A stretch of DNA of 64,000 nucleotides, taken from contig CANMHT010000001.1 in NCBI GenBank assembly GCA_947497755.1, forward strand, positions 62,001 to 126,000. The letters run 5' to 3'. Shown piece by piece: positions 18,880 through 27,775 of the stretch. How positions within the stretch are numbered: position 1 is the first letter of the stretch; each line of letters begins with the position of its first letter. The stretch comes from an uncultured Polaribacter sp. Its GTDB lineage: Bacteria > Bacteroidota > Bacteroidia > Flavobacteriales > Flavobacteriaceae. The position numbers and the translations under genes were made by a program. The notes under the pieces are model-generated. The model worked only from the letters and a program-made list of their open reading frames with translations. It had not been told where the DNA came from and ran no database searches.

Positions 18880-19431
18880 TTATTGATTTATTGTGTCAAA
18901 AAAAAGAGAGGGATTAGTTATGTATAAATGAGCTTTTGATTTTTTTAAAAGTGTAGTAAATTCTATAATATTAGGGTTACATAAATAACCATTTCCATCC
19001 ATTAAAATCCAATCATGTCGATTACAGAGTTCTAGCATAGATTTTAAAAAAGATAATGTTGAGTCTCTCAAATCAGTTCTAAACCTAAAATCTTCAATAA
19101 AGTTTTCCTTTTCGTTATAATCAATACTTAAATCATGGTCAACTTCTTTATTTTCAATCTTCCAACTTTCATTAGACCAAGAAGATCTTGGAATAATTTT
19201 ATCAATCTCATTTTTTAGGTAGACAATGTCAATTTCAATTTCTTTCCACCAATTTATTGTAATTGCATCTTCAAAATTAGGTTCAGGAGGCTCATTTAAA
19301 TTTAAATCCCAATTATCCCAATATTTTTCCCATTCATGAGCTTTTATTATTAGTTGTTTTGGGATTTTTCCAAATTTATTTTCAATTGCTTTCTTAGGTA
19401 GTATGAATGCTAGAAACTGATATGTTGCCAT
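18880..19431 (-). CDS. Uncharacterised protein
   Basis: I do not recognise this 183-residue soluble protein. The ATG at 19431 (MATYQFLAFILPKKAIENKF) is preferred over an in-frame TTG at 19452. It is rich in Trp, Asp and Glu (WEKYWDNWDLNLNEPPEP, INWWKEIEIDIVYLKNEID) and the C-terminal third contains a helical segment, STLSFLKSMLELCNRHDWIL, with DGNGYLCNPN. There is no signal peptide or membrane helix. Acidic, Trp-rich small proteins of this sort include polymorphic-toxin immunity proteins, but no toxin gene is near. It begins 21 nt after the manC stop and could be co-transcribed. Confidence 0.6.
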   Translation of the reverse strand: MATYQFLAFILPKKAIENKFGKIPKQLIIKAHEWEKYWDNWDLNLNEPPEPNFEDAITINWWKEIEIDIVYLKNEIDKIIPRSSWSNESWKIENKEVDHDLSIDYNEKENFIEDFRFRTDLRDSTLSFLKSMLELCNRHDWILMDGNGYLCNPNIIEFTTLLKKSKAHLYITNPSLFFDTINQ

Positions 19432-19452
19432 TGATTTATATAAATGTTTCAA

Positions 19453-20529
19453 TTAAACATAATCCTCTCCAAATTCTTCTTTTGCTACTGCAGTAATTTG
19501 TTTGATGTTTTGCTCTTCAGATTTAGGACAAATTAATAGCACATCGTCTTTTTCTACAATAATAAAATCTTGTAAACCTTGAATAACTACTTTTTTCTTT
19601 GATTGGGTTTTAATCATATTATTATTGGCATCTCTAAAAATAGTCTGTCCACCTACAACTGCGTTTTTTGTAGTGTCTTTTTCTAGTTTATTATACAAGG
19701 ATCCCCAAGTCCCTAAATCATTCCAGCCAAAATCTACAGGTAATACATGTACATTGTCAGCTTTTTCCATGATGCCAAAATCAATAGAAATGTTTTCAGA
19801 CTTTGCGTAATTCTGCTCAATAAATACGGTTTCATCTGAAGTGTTCCAAGAGTTATTTCCTTTTGAAAATAACGAAGTCATTTCTGGCAAATATTTTTCA
19901 AATGCAGCAATAATACTTTTAGCAGACCAAACAAAAATTCCTGCATTCCATAAGTAATCACCACTATTAACAAAAGTAGTCGCTTTTTCTAAATTAGGTT
20001 TTTCTGTAAAATTCTTTACCTTTTTTATTTCTGTAGTATCTCTATTAAACTGAATATAACCATAACCTGTATTTGGAGCATTAGGCTTAATTCCAAGTGT
20101 CATTAAAATATCACTTTCTTGAGAAGCTTTAAAAGAGGTTTCAATATTTCTTAGAAATTCACCTTCATCATCAATCCAATGATCTGATGGAGCAACTAGC
20201 ATTACAGCATCAGGGTTTTGATTGTAAATTTTTAAAGCAGCATATAAAATACAAGGAGCTGTATTGCGCATTGCAGGCTCTAATAAAACTTGATTTTTTG
20301 TTGTCTTAGGAAGCTGTTTTAATACCAAATCTTCGTAACGTTCATTGGTTGCAATCAAGATATTTTCTGAGGGAACTAAGTTGTTAATTCTATCAAAAGT
20401 ACGTTGAATTAAAGATTGTCCTGTTCCTAGCATATCATGAAATTGCTTAGGGAATTCTTGTGTGCTAATTGGCCAAAAACGCGAGCCAATTCCGCCAGCC
20501 ATTATGACTGCAAAATAATTTTCTTTCAT
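19453..20529 (-). CDS. manC: Mannose-1-phosphate guanylyltransferase
   Basis: This 358-residue enzyme makes GDP-mannose from mannose-1-phosphate and GTP for surface glycans. It has the nucleotidyltransferase signature MAGGIGSRFWPISTQEFPKQF at the N-terminus, then LEPAMRNTAPCILYAA, VAPSDHWI and FTEKPNLEKA. It is the short form that lacks the C-terminal phosphomannose isomerase domain of bifunctional enzymes. The ATG at 20529 is preferred to a TTG at 20535. It is in a minus-strand run with SprT and SDR genes, without other glycan genes nearby. Confidence 0.93.
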   Translation of the reverse strand: MKENYFAVIMAGGIGSRFWPISTQEFPKQFHDMLGTGQSLIQRTFDRINNLVPSENILIATNERYEDLVLKQLPKTTKNQVLLEPAMRNTAPCILYAALKIYNQNPDAVMLVAPSDHWIDDEGEFLRNIETSFKASQESDILMTLGIKPNAPNTGYGYIQFNRDTTEIKKVKNFTEKPNLEKATTFVNSGDYLWNAGIFVWSAKSIIAAFEKYLPEMTSLFSKGNNSWNTSDETVFIEQNYAKSENISIDFGIMEKADNVHVLPVDFGWNDLGTWGSLYNKLEKDTTKNAVVGGQTIFRDANNNMIKTQSKKKVVIQGLQDFIIVEKDDVLLICPKSEEQNIKQITAVAKEEFGEDYV

Positions 20530-20583
20530 TTTCAATAAAAATTTTTGTTCGTCAACAAAAGCATTTAGGGAGAATTGGACGAG

Positions 20584-21186
20584 TTATGATTGTGGAGTAT
20601 GAATTAAATCCACTTCTACATTTTGATTGAATAAATATACTTTATTATTTGCAGTATTCAAACATTCAAACCTAGTTCTTCGTTTCTTTCCTCGTTTGTA
20701 GATAGCCTTTTTGAATCGGAACAAGCTTCCATTAGGGATTTCAAAGATAAAACTTTTGCCTGTTTCTCTACTATATTCTTTTAAAGCTAATGATAAATTA
20801 ACATCTGCATCTGTGCTTGCTTTCGGATTCTTTAAATAATGGGCTAAAAATGGCAAGATATGTTTTGGGTAAATCTCTGGTTGTAAAAAAGGTAGCATTA
20901 AATGCTGAAAAATAGTTTTCCATTCTTTTCCATGAGGTTGTACTCTTCCAAATTTTTGATAAGTAACATGATGCGCTATTTCATGGATTAATGTTAATAG
21001 AAATTGATACTTATTTAGATTATTATTAACAGTAATTTGAAATTTTCCATTGGGCAATTGCCTGAAGTCACCATGTTTTGTTTGTCGTTGATTAACAATT
21101 TTTAATGTAAAATGATGCTGTTCAATTAAAAATTGAACCATTGAAGCTGCTTTTTCTGGAATATATTTACGAAAATTCTCTTGCAA
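20584..21186 (-). CDS. SprT-like zinc metalloprotease
   Basis: The 200-residue protein holds the zinc motif HEIAHHVTYQ at about residues 87-96, followed by PHGKEWKTIFQ, an SprT-domain pattern. SprT-like proteins are related to the SPRTN protease that removes DNA-protein crosslinks in eukaryotes; bacterial roles are unclear. The basic C-terminal part includes RFKKAIYKRGKKRRTRFECL, which might bind nucleic acid. It precedes manC by 54 nt on the same strand and follows an SDR gene by 26 nt, so a small operon is possible. Confidence 0.85.
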   Translation of the reverse strand: MQENFRKYIPEKAASMVQFLIEQHHFTLKIVNQRQTKHGDFRQLPNGKFQITVNNNLNKYQFLLTLIHEIAHHVTYQKFGRVQPHGKEWKTIFQHLMLPFLQPEIYPKHILPFLAHYLKNPKASTDADVNLSLALKEYSRETGKSFIFEIPNGSLFRFKKAIYKRGKKRRTRFECLNTANNKVYLFNQNVEVDLIHTPQS

Positions 21187-21212
21187 AAAATAAAAGTATT
21201 TGGCTTAATAAA

Positions 21213-21893
21213 CTATGGATTAGTACTCGATACTTGTAATACTTTTCCATTGTAAAATCGATTTCCAGTTAATGAGAAATCAAAAATATAGGATGCCATT
21301 TCTTTGGCAGAGGTCGGTGCTTGGTAACCAGCAAACGCTTCTTCTAACATTTCTGTTTGTACTGCTCCTAAAGCTAACACATTAAAAGAGATACCTTGTT
21401 CTTTATATTCTTCAGCTAATAATTCTGATAAGGTTATTACAGCTCCTTTAGAAGAGCTATAAGCAGCTAAACCAGGAAACTTTAAACTTCCTTGTATGCC
21501 GCCCATTGAGCTAATGGTAACCACATGGCTTCCTTTAGATAAAAACGGAATCATAGCACTAGTTAGTTCAGCAACACCAAAAACATTTACTTGATATACT
21601 TTTAAATAATCTTCAGATGTTAATTCTGTAAATGGTTTATTTACTAGCATTCCTGCATTGTGAATAATAATATCAACTTGTTTCCAATTAGAAGAAACAT
21701 AATCACGTACTTTTTCTAAGTCCGTTTTTACAGATAAATCTGTAGCAATTGCAGTAATGTTTTTATGCTGTAAAGCTGTAATTGAATTTGTATTTCTTGA
21801 AAGTGCCAACACATTATAATTGTTATTGGCAAACATTTGTGCTAACTCAAAACCAATTCCTCTGCTTGTTCCCGTAATAATAATATTTTTCAT
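21213..21893 (-). CDS. Short-chain dehydrogenase/reductase
   Basis: This 226-residue classical SDR has the cofactor motif TGTSRGIG near the N-terminus, the NAG motif in IIHNAGML, the catalytic Ser in ISSMGG and the YxxxK pair in YSSSKGAV. The ATG at 21893 (MKNIIITG) is used; a longer frame from 21941 adds 16 unrelated residues. Loss of an acidic residue after the second strand (LALSRNTNS) suggests NADP(H). The substrate is unknown. It heads the minus-strand SDR, SprT, manC group and is divergent from the amidohydrolase gene at 21978. Confidence 0.88.
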   Translation of the reverse strand: MKNIIITGTSRGIGFELAQMFANNNYNVLALSRNTNSITALQHKNITAIATDLSVKTDLEKVRDYVSSNWKQVDIIIHNAGMLVNKPFTELTSEDYLKVYQVNVFGVAELTSAMIPFLSKGSHVVTISSMGGIQGSLKFPGLAAYSSSKGAVITLSELLAEEYKEQGISFNVLALGAVQTEMLEEAFAGYQAPTSAKEMASYIFDFSLTGNRFYNGKVLQVSSTNP

Positions 21894-21977
21894 TTGGTGT
21901 CTTTTTTGAAAGCTTGTATTTAAAGTCGGCAATCTACTCATTTTTTAATACATTTATAAAATCTAAAAATAAGAATC

Positions 21978-23258
21978 ATGAAAAAAATACTTTTCTCTAT
22001 CCTATTGCTATTTTCGATAAACATTTTAGTAGCACAAAAAACATATATTTTATGTGGAAAGCTTATAGATACCAAATCAGGTAAAATAACTAAAAGGAAA
22101 ACAATTGTTGTAGAAGGGAATAAGATTACTCACATTCTTAATGGATATATTCAACCCAAGAGTAAAGTAGATAAAGTAATCAATCTAAAGAAAAAAGTGG
22201 TGATGCCAGGATTGATAGACATGCATGTGCATTTAGAAATGGAGTTTGATGCTAAAACAAGATTGAAGAAATACATATTAAACGAAGCTGATATAGCGTA
22301 TAATTCTACAAATTTTGCGAAATCAACATTACATTCTGGCTTTACGACCGTTAGAGATTTAGGAGGTACTGGTGTTAATGTTTCTTTGAAAAAAGCGATT
22401 GCAGCAGGAAAAATTGAAGGGCCAAGAGTTTTTACAGCAGAAAAGTCATTAGCTACAACTGGAGGTCATGCAGATCCGACGAACGGAAGTAGTAGAAGAT
22501 TTATTGGAAATCCTGGTCCAAAAGAAGGAGTGGTTAATAGTGTAGAAGATGCTAGAAAAGCGGTAAGACAACGTTATAAAAATGGTGCTGATGTAATTAA
22601 AATTACGGCAACAGGAGGTGTGTTAAGTGTGGCAAAAAGTGGAGATAATCCTCAGTTTACAATCGAAGAAATAAAAGCTATTTGTAAAACGGCAAAAGAT
22701 TATGGTATGCATGTTGCAGCCCATGCACATGGAGACGAAGGAATGAGAAGAGCTGTTATTGGTGGAGTGAAAACCATAGAGCATGGAACTTATATGAGCG
22801 AAGCTACCATGGATTTAATGAAAAAACACAATGCTTATTTAGTGCCAACAATTACAGCAGGAAAAGAAGTGGAAGAAAAAGCGAAAGTAAAAGGTTTTTA
22901 TCCAGAAATTGTTGTTCCAAAAGCATTAGCTGTTGGTCCACAAATTCAAGGAACTTTTGCGAAGGCATATAAAAGAGGAGTAGGAATTGCTTTTGGTACC
23001 GATGCTGGAGTTTTTAAACATGGAAATGGAGGGAAAGAATTCCGATTTATGGTAGAAGCAGGAATGCCAGCTATTGAAGCAATACAATCAGCAACTATTA
23101 CCAATGCAATGATTTTAGGTATGGAAAATGAAATAGGGCAAATTAAAAAAGGCTTTTTAGCAGATATTATTGCAGTAAATGAAGATCCTACAAAAGAGAT
23201 TAAGACAATGGAAAATGTAGTTTTTGTGATGAAGAATGGGAAAGTCTATAAAAAATAA
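21978..23258 (+). CDS. Secreted amidohydrolase (imidazolonepropionase/prolidase-like)
   Basis: The 426-residue protein has a signal peptide (MKKILFSILLLFSINILVA) and so acts outside the cytoplasm. Its metal site is that of the amidohydrolase superfamily: HVHLEMEFD, a lysine in DVIKITATGG likely to be carboxylated, AAHAHGDEG, EHGTYM and the catalytic aspartate in FGTDAG. Related periplasmic enzymes cleave Xaa-Pro or Xaa-Arg/Lys dipeptides; substrate here is unproved. A small membrane protein gene begins 3 nt after its stop, suggesting one transcript. Confidence 0.85.
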   Translation: MKKILFSILLLFSINILVAQKTYILCGKLIDTKSGKITKRKTIVVEGNKITHILNGYIQPKSKVDKVINLKKKVVMPGLIDMHVHLEMEFDAKTRLKKYILNEADIAYNSTNFAKSTLHSGFTTVRDLGGTGVNVSLKKAIAAGKIEGPRVFTAEKSLATTGGHADPTNGSSRRFIGNPGPKEGVVNSVEDARKAVRQRYKNGADVIKITATGGVLSVAKSGDNPQFTIEEIKAICKTAKDYGMHVAAHAHGDEGMRRAVIGGVKTIEHGTYMSEATMDLMKKHNAYLVPTITAGKEVEEKAKVKGFYPEIVVPKALAVGPQIQGTFAKAYKRGVGIAFGTDAGVFKHGNGGKEFRFMVEAGMPAIEAIQSATITNAMILGMENEIGQIKKGFLADIIAVNEDPTKEIKTMENVVFVMKNGKVYKK

Positions 23259-23261
23259 TTT

Positions 23262-23465
23262 ATGAAAAAGTATCTCAGTTTAGTTTTAGCAATCATTATT
23301 GCTTTAGATGTTTGGATGAGTTTTGTTAGAAATAATGCTGTAGAAAATGTATTTGGAATTGAGCTAAATGTTTGGGTATACCGAGTTTTATGGTCTTTAT
23401 TGGCAATCTTGCTATTTACAAACTTTATTGGTGAGCTTAAAAAAGAAAAGACTACTGAAAAGTAA
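23262..23465 (+). CDS. Small two-helix membrane protein
   Basis: This 67-residue protein has two hydrophobic segments, LSLVLAIIIALDVWMSF and VYRVLWSLLAILLFTNFI, with a charged C-terminal tail (KKEKTTEK). It begins 3 nt after the amidohydrolase stop and is probably translated with it. Its last 14 bases overlap the 3-prime end of the opposing lipoprotein gene. Function is unknown. Confidence 0.65.
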   Translation: MKKYLSLVLAIIIALDVWMSFVRNNAVENVFGIELNVWVYRVLWSLLAILLFTNFIGELKKEKTTEK

Positions 23466-24987
23466 CATGTTGATAAGCTCCTATATCTGGAGTAGAAGAC
23501 CTATCTTTTCCTAAAATATCTAAAGGAAATAATAGTGCTGCACTATTCAACGCTTTATTGATCCCCTCGTTATTTTGACCAATATTGAATTGGTTATTTG
23601 CTGTATTTTTAAAATGTAGTTGCCCATTTAAAATGATGCTACTGTAATGCGTATTGTCGTTAAAATCTAGTTCAGGAATACTATTAAATCTATTATTCAC
23701 ATCATTAAATTGAATCATACAGTTTTTTAAAGAATAATTAAACTGACTACCATCTACTTTGTCTAAAAGAAATTCAATGTTATTATTTCCTCCAATTATA
23801 CAATTGGTAAAATTAGCTGCATGTAAATCTCTTGTTTCAGTAACCTCTTGATTAGAACTATTGGTATATGTAAAAAAATTATTAACTAAAACAGCTGGCA
23901 ATTGTCTGGTTCCATTAGACCAAAAGTTAGCAAAGGTGGCATGTGTAAAATTATAAGTACCTCCAATAGTACAAGCCAAACTAGCTTGACCTGCGTTACC
24001 TACAATAAGATTTTCACCTTTAATATTCGTTTCTCTACCTAGAATTCCGTAGTTAGAATGATTGTGAACTTGAGAGTTTCTAATATGTAAGGTTGGAGTA
24101 GTAGGTGTACCAATAGAATCGACTAAAACACCAATAATTCCGTTTTTTATTGTGGCGTAATTTATTTCATTATTTAAACTTCCTGCACGCATCCAAATAG
24201 TTCCCCATTGTCCAGGAACATTACTAAATCTATGTTCTAATCTATCGCCTTCAAATATCACTTGCTCATTAAGAGTTCCGTTAACTTTTAAAGAGGCTTT
24301 GCGATCTACAATTAATCCAGAGTTGTTATGGAAATACAATTTTGTACCTGCTTCTATAGTAGCTGTTTTATTGGCAGGTATTGCAGCATATCCATAAATA
24401 ACATAAGGTTTATCTTTGGTAAAAGTAAGTTCTGAATCCTTTAAAAATCGCCCTTTTATAGTGGTAGGTTGACCATCTAATGTTAGCGAATCAATTTTCA
24501 TGGTTATTGGATCCTTGCCCGGATAAATAAAATTAGCATCTTGTACTAAAGTTACTAAATCTACATGTTGCTCATTAGTTCCTGAGTCAAATAAAATTTT
24601 ATCGGTATACAAAGGATCTGAAACTGTATTAATATCAATAGTAGTTTCAATAAAAATATAAATGCTGTCTTTTGCTAAGATGTCAATATTTTGAAAAGAT
24701 TTTCCAGGGATTCCATCAACACTCATTCGATAGTTAGAACCAGTACCATTCGCGAATTGAATAGAAGGTATGGTAATAGCATTGTTTGTTTTGTTATATA
24801 CTTTTAAGTTATAAGTACTAGAACCGATATTGGTAAAAATAGTATCTAAGAAAACCGTGTCTTTAGAAAAAGCTAAATTCCCTAAACTAGGAGTAGTTCC
24901 AAAATCTTTTCTACAAGAACTCATAGCAATAACTGCTACTATGATGAATATTGTAAATAGAAAATTGAATGTGTTCTTTTTTATCAC
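23452..24987 (-). CDS. Lipoprotein with beta-helix-like repeats
   Basis: The 511-residue protein has a lipoprotein signal with the lipobox ending MSSC near residue 24, followed by RKDFG. The N-terminal 140 residues look like an immunoglobulin-like sandwich (DTVFLDTIFTNIGSSTYNLK). From about 190 there are repeated short strands of the kind found in right-handed parallel beta-helices (TIKNGIIGVLVDSIG, HIRNSQVHNHSNYGILGR, ANFTNCIIGGNNNIEFLL). It is expected on the outer membrane or cell surface. No catalytic residues can be assigned. The final 14 bases overlap the small membrane protein gene on the other strand. Confidence 0.75.
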   Translation of the reverse strand: MIKKNTFNFLFTIFIIVAVIAMSSCRKDFGTTPSLGNLAFSKDTVFLDTIFTNIGSSTYNLKVYNKTNNAITIPSIQFANGTGSNYRMSVDGIPGKSFQNIDILAKDSIYIFIETTIDINTVSDPLYTDKILFDSGTNEQHVDLVTLVQDANFIYPGKDPITMKIDSLTLDGQPTTIKGRFLKDSELTFTKDKPYVIYGYAAIPANKTATIEAGTKLYFHNNSGLIVDRKASLKVNGTLNEQVIFEGDRLEHRFSNVPGQWGTIWMRAGSLNNEINYATIKNGIIGVLVDSIGTPTTPTLHIRNSQVHNHSNYGILGRETNIKGENLIVGNAGQASLACTIGGTYNFTHATFANFWSNGTRQLPAVLVNNFFTYTNSSNQEVTETRDLHAANFTNCIIGGNNNIEFLLDKVDGSQFNYSLKNCMIQFNDVNNRFNSIPELDFNDNTHYSSIILNGQLHFKNTANNQFNIGQNNEGINKALNSAALLFPLDILGKDRSSTPDIGAYQHVTFQ

Positions 24988-25084
24988 TGTTAGTTGTTTT
25001 CGTATAAAAAGAAAAACTGAGTTTAGTTAATGTATCTCTTTACGTTTACTAAAAGTATAACTTTTATTTGAAAAGGATATTGTT

Positions 25085-26137
25085 TTATTGTTTTACCAAT
25101 TCAATTTCAAAAAGTTTACCCCATTTTTTCCCAGTGACAAAAATTCGATCATTTTCTTTATCGTAAGCGATGCCGTTTAGAACATCATCGTCTTGTAAGT
25201 TTTGACTTTTTAAAATGATATTTCTTAAGCCTTCTAAATTTACAATTCCTTCAACAATTCCATTTTCTGGGTTGATGATTACAATAATAGATTTTATTGG
25301 TTTTTCTGTAATCCATCTGTTGGCAAAAAGTTTACCGTTGATTAGCTCTAATTCGTTAAGCTTGTCAATTTTTCCTTTGTTATAATAAGCTTGAATAGAC
25401 CTTTTTTCTTTTTGTGTATTACCATCTAAGAAATAGATTCTATGTGACCCGTCAGATTTCATTAAATCGGTTCCATTATTGGTTAATCCCCAACCTTCTT
25501 TACTCCAAGTGTATTCAAATTCACCTTCTTGTTTAAACGTTTCTAGATTATAAGTAAATCCTCTACTTGCTTGCCAAGTTAACCAGTGTATTTGATTATT
25601 GAAAATTGTCATTCCTTCACCAAAATACTTGTCGTCTAATTTAATTTCTTGTAAAACTTTACCGGTTTTTAATTCCACTTTACGTAAAACAGATTTTCCT
25701 CTTTGTCCAGTAGTTTCATACAAATAACCATTATGATACTCTAGTCCTTGAGTATAAGCGTTTTTATCATGAGGATAAGTATTTATCAATTTATATGTAT
25801 AAATTGTTGGTGCATTTTTAGGTAAAACTTCAATAGAATTATTGATTTTCTTAGTTTTTTCTGGATAAAAAGCTAAAGCAGAGATTAGATGCTTTCCAAC
25901 GCCCAAATTTGTAGTGTTTATACTAATTGAGTTCCCATTAGAAGTAACTCTTTTTCCGTTTACAAAAAAGTGAATAGAGTCTATAGGCTTATTATTTTTT
26001 TCAGTTAAAGTAGCTGTAGCTTTTTCATTGAAAATCACTTTTTTAGAAGTGGTAAGTTTAAATTTGTAAGGATCATTACAAGAAGTTAAAACCAATAAAC
26101 CAATTATAAAAGCAATAATATATTTTTGTAAACGCAT
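25085..26137 (-). CDS. Glutaminyl-peptide cyclotransferase (plant-type), lipoprotein
   Basis: The 350-residue protein begins with a lipoprotein signal (IIGLLVLTSC, Cys about residue 20). After an N-terminal extension of about 100 residues comes the five-bladed propeller of plant/bacterial type glutamine cyclotransferase: HDKNAYTQGLEYHNGYLYET, GEGMTIFNNQIHWLTW, KEGWGLTNNGTDLMKSDGS, LNELELINGKLFANRW and VLNGIAYDKENDRIFVTGKK. The enzyme turns N-terminal Gln into pyroglutamate, here outside the cytoplasm. In Bacteroidota this modification is made on many exported proteins. Its gene is 97 nt upstream of the beta-helix lipoprotein gene. Confidence 0.9.
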   Translation of the reverse strand: MRLQKYIIAFIIGLLVLTSCNDPYKFKLTTSKKVIFNEKATATLTEKNNKPIDSIHFFVNGKRVTSNGNSISINTTNLGVGKHLISALAFYPEKTKKINNSIEVLPKNAPTIYTYKLINTYPHDKNAYTQGLEYHNGYLYETTGQRGKSVLRKVELKTGKVLQEIKLDDKYFGEGMTIFNNQIHWLTWQASRGFTYNLETFKQEGEFEYTWSKEGWGLTNNGTDLMKSDGSHRIYFLDGNTQKEKRSIQAYYNKGKIDKLNELELINGKLFANRWITEKPIKSIIVIINPENGIVEGIVNLEGLRNIILKSQNLQDDDVLNGIAYDKENDRIFVTGKKWGKLFEIELVKQ

Positions 26138-26175
26138 AATGGATTAATTTTTACACAAATAAAACAAATTATTTC

Positions 26176-26205
26176 TTTGTATTTTTAAAAAAACCGTTAA
26201 ATTTG
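26176..26205 (+). promoter_or_regulatory. rpmE2 promoter
   Basis: TTTG at 26176-26179 and TAAATTTG at 26198-26205 are separated by 18 nt, close to the Bacteroidota consensus. The transcript should start near 26211, leaving a leader of about 100 nt before rpmE2. Confidence 0.65.
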
Positions 26206-26212
26206 CACCCTC

Positions 26213-26272
26213 AAATAACTAATGCTCGGTTATTTAAGGTTTTAAGAGTAAGAATTTACCAGCTTCACTCTT
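26213..26272 (+). ncRNA. Two-hairpin leader of rpmE2, candidate L31 autoregulatory RNA
   Basis: AAATAAC (26213-26219) pairs perfectly with GTTATTT (26229-26235) around a nine-base loop. AAGAGT (26244-26249) plus AAG pairs with CTT plus ACTCTT (26267-26272), with one bulged C. Both lie between the predicted transcript start and the ATG. L31 leaders are known in several other phyla; that this one binds L31 is inference. Confidence 0.4.
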
Positions 26273-26314
26273 TTATAAACAAAATTATAAAAAGATTATA
26301 AAAGTAATAGTAAG

Positions 26315-26566
26315 ATGAAAAAAGGTATACACCCAGAAAATTATAGAATGGTAGCATTTAAAGATATGTCTAATGGAGATGTGTTTTTAACAAAATCTAC
26401 AGCTGCTACAAAAGAAACGTTAGATGTTGATGGTGTTGAGTATCCATTAATCAAATTAGAGATTTCTAGAACATCTCACCCGTTTTATACTGGTAAATCT
26501 AAATTGGTTGATACTGCAGGACGTATTGACAAGTTCAAAAACAAATACGCAAAATTCAAAAAATAA
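26315..26566 (+). CDS. rpmE2: 50S ribosomal protein L31, type B
   Basis: The 83-residue protein opens MKKGIHPENYRMVAFKDMSN and has the L31 core SHPFYTGKSKLVDTAGRIDKF. It has no cysteine, so it is the zinc-independent type B form, which in other bacteria can replace zinc-binding L31 when zinc is scarce. It is monocistronic, between its promoter/leader and a strong two-way terminator. Confidence 0.96.
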   Translation: MKKGIHPENYRMVAFKDMSNGDVFLTKSTAATKETLDVDGVEYPLIKLEISRTSHPFYTGKSKLVDTAGRIDKFKNKYAKFKK

Positions 26567-26591
26567 TATTTTTAGAATTTTAACCATATTT

Positions 26592-26622
26592 AAAAGCCTC
26601 GATATTTATCGAGGCTTTTTTT
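26592..26622. terminator. Bidirectional terminator between rpmE2 and the AraC gene
   Basis: AAAAGCCTCGAT (26592-26603) pairs perfectly with ATCGAGGCTTTT (26608-26619) around ATTT. T-runs occur on both strands (the plus strand run ends at 26622), so it can end rpmE2 from the left and the AraC-type gene from the right. Confidence 0.9.
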
Positions 26623-26641
26623 ATTAACTAATTTTTTCTTT

Positions 26642-27637
26642 TTAATGAAATGAAGATGGGGTTTTACCTGTTGATTTTTTAAAAAACTTAATAAAACTAG
26701 ATGCACTTGAAAAACCCAAATTCGAAGCAATTGTTTTTAAATTTTTAGATTTTTTTATTTCTATAATAGCCAGGTTTAGTTTTACTTTATTTAAGATATT
26801 AGTGAATGTAGTATTCTCAAGCTTTAATTTTCTTTGTAAAGAGCGTTCACTTAAATAAAAATAAGTAGCTACAACATTTAAGTTAGGAAAAGATTTAGTG
26901 TATTCGCTTAAAAGGTATTGTTCAACTTTTATAGACCAAATATTATCTTTTTTGGTGATGAAGTTTTTTGAGTAGTTAATTAAACTCATTAAAATCTTAG
27001 GATCAGAATTGACAACTTTTGAGGTAAATAACTTTATGTTTCCTTTAATGATATAGTATTTTTTTGAGTGCTGATATAAAATAGCATTTATTTTCTTTTC
27101 CTTTAAAATTGATGTTGGTGGTGAATATGGAAAGTAAACTTCTACCATAGGTGGTTCTTGTAAGGTTAGGTTCTCATACATTTTTAAAACTAAAGAAAAG
27201 GTTAAAAGAGATACTTGTCTAGATCTAACAGGAGAAGCTATGCTAAAGCTGGGGTTAGGAATGATATAAAGCTTAAACTCTTTTGCGCTTTTTTTAAAGT
27301 CTAAGGCAACAACATCTGTAATAAGATCAATATAACTAACAGCATTTTTAATTGCTTCATAAAAAGTAGGGGAGTTTTGAAGAATCAAACCAAGAGAAGC
27401 TAGTCCTTCTACAGGAGTTTTTAAGCCTAAGTAAAAACCTAATGCGTCATTTTTTGTTTCATAAACACAAGTTGCCCATAAAACTTCTGCTTGCTTATCT
27501 GTTAAAACTAACTGACCACTTTTAAATGATTCAAAAGTTATTTGTGCCTTTTTACAAATTAATTCTGGAGAAAAACCTAGCTTTTGAACCTCCATTAATA
27601 GTCTGTAAAACATATTTTGACTCGTTAAATTCATCAA
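26642..27637 (-). CDS. AraC-family transcriptional regulator
   Basis: The 331-residue protein has an N-terminal Arabinose_bd-type sensing domain (about 15-200, ASLGLILQNSPTFYEAIKN) and a C-terminal AraC DNA-binding domain (about 235-331). The latter has the two helix-turn-helix units: NVVATYFYLSERSLQRKLK and KTIASNLGFSSASSFIKFFK, then KSTGKTPSSF. Such OruR/ArgR-type regulators usually sense a small metabolite. No gene is divergent nearby; the upstream region has two large inverted repeats (27686-27745, 27776-27808) that could be autoregulatory. Confidence 0.9.
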   Translation of the reverse strand: MMNLTSQNMFYRLLMEVQKLGFSPELICKKAQITFESFKSGQLVLTDKQAEVLWATCVYETKNDALGFYLGLKTPVEGLASLGLILQNSPTFYEAIKNAVSYIDLITDVVALDFKKSAKEFKLYIIPNPSFSIASPVRSRQVSLLTFSLVLKMYENLTLQEPPMVEVYFPYSPPTSILKEKKINAILYQHSKKYYIIKGNIKLFTSKVVNSDPKILMSLINYSKNFITKKDNIWSIKVEQYLLSEYTKSFPNLNVVATYFYLSERSLQRKLKLENTTFTNILNKVKLNLAIIEIKKSKNLKTIASNLGFSSASSFIKFFKKSTGKTPSSFH

Positions 27638-27685
27638 ATAAAGATTAATGGTTATTAAAAAATTATTGGGGAACCATTACACTTT

Positions 27686-27745
27686 AGTGCTCATCATACG
27701 TGTCGCAATTAGACATTTAATTGTCGTATTTATATGATGAGTACT
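27686..27745. repeat. Long imperfect inverted repeat upstream of the AraC gene
   Basis: The arm 27686-27698 (AGTGCTCATCATA) pairs with 27733-27745 (TATGATGAGTACT) over 13 positions with one G-U type pair. Inside it CAATTA (27706-27711) pairs with TAATTG (27718-27723). There is no T-run on either side. It starts 49 nt before the AraC-type start codon. It may be an operator pair or a structured RNA; function is unproved. Confidence 0.6.
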
Positions 27746-27775
27746 TGTGATATTTACAACAAGACTATTTAAAGG

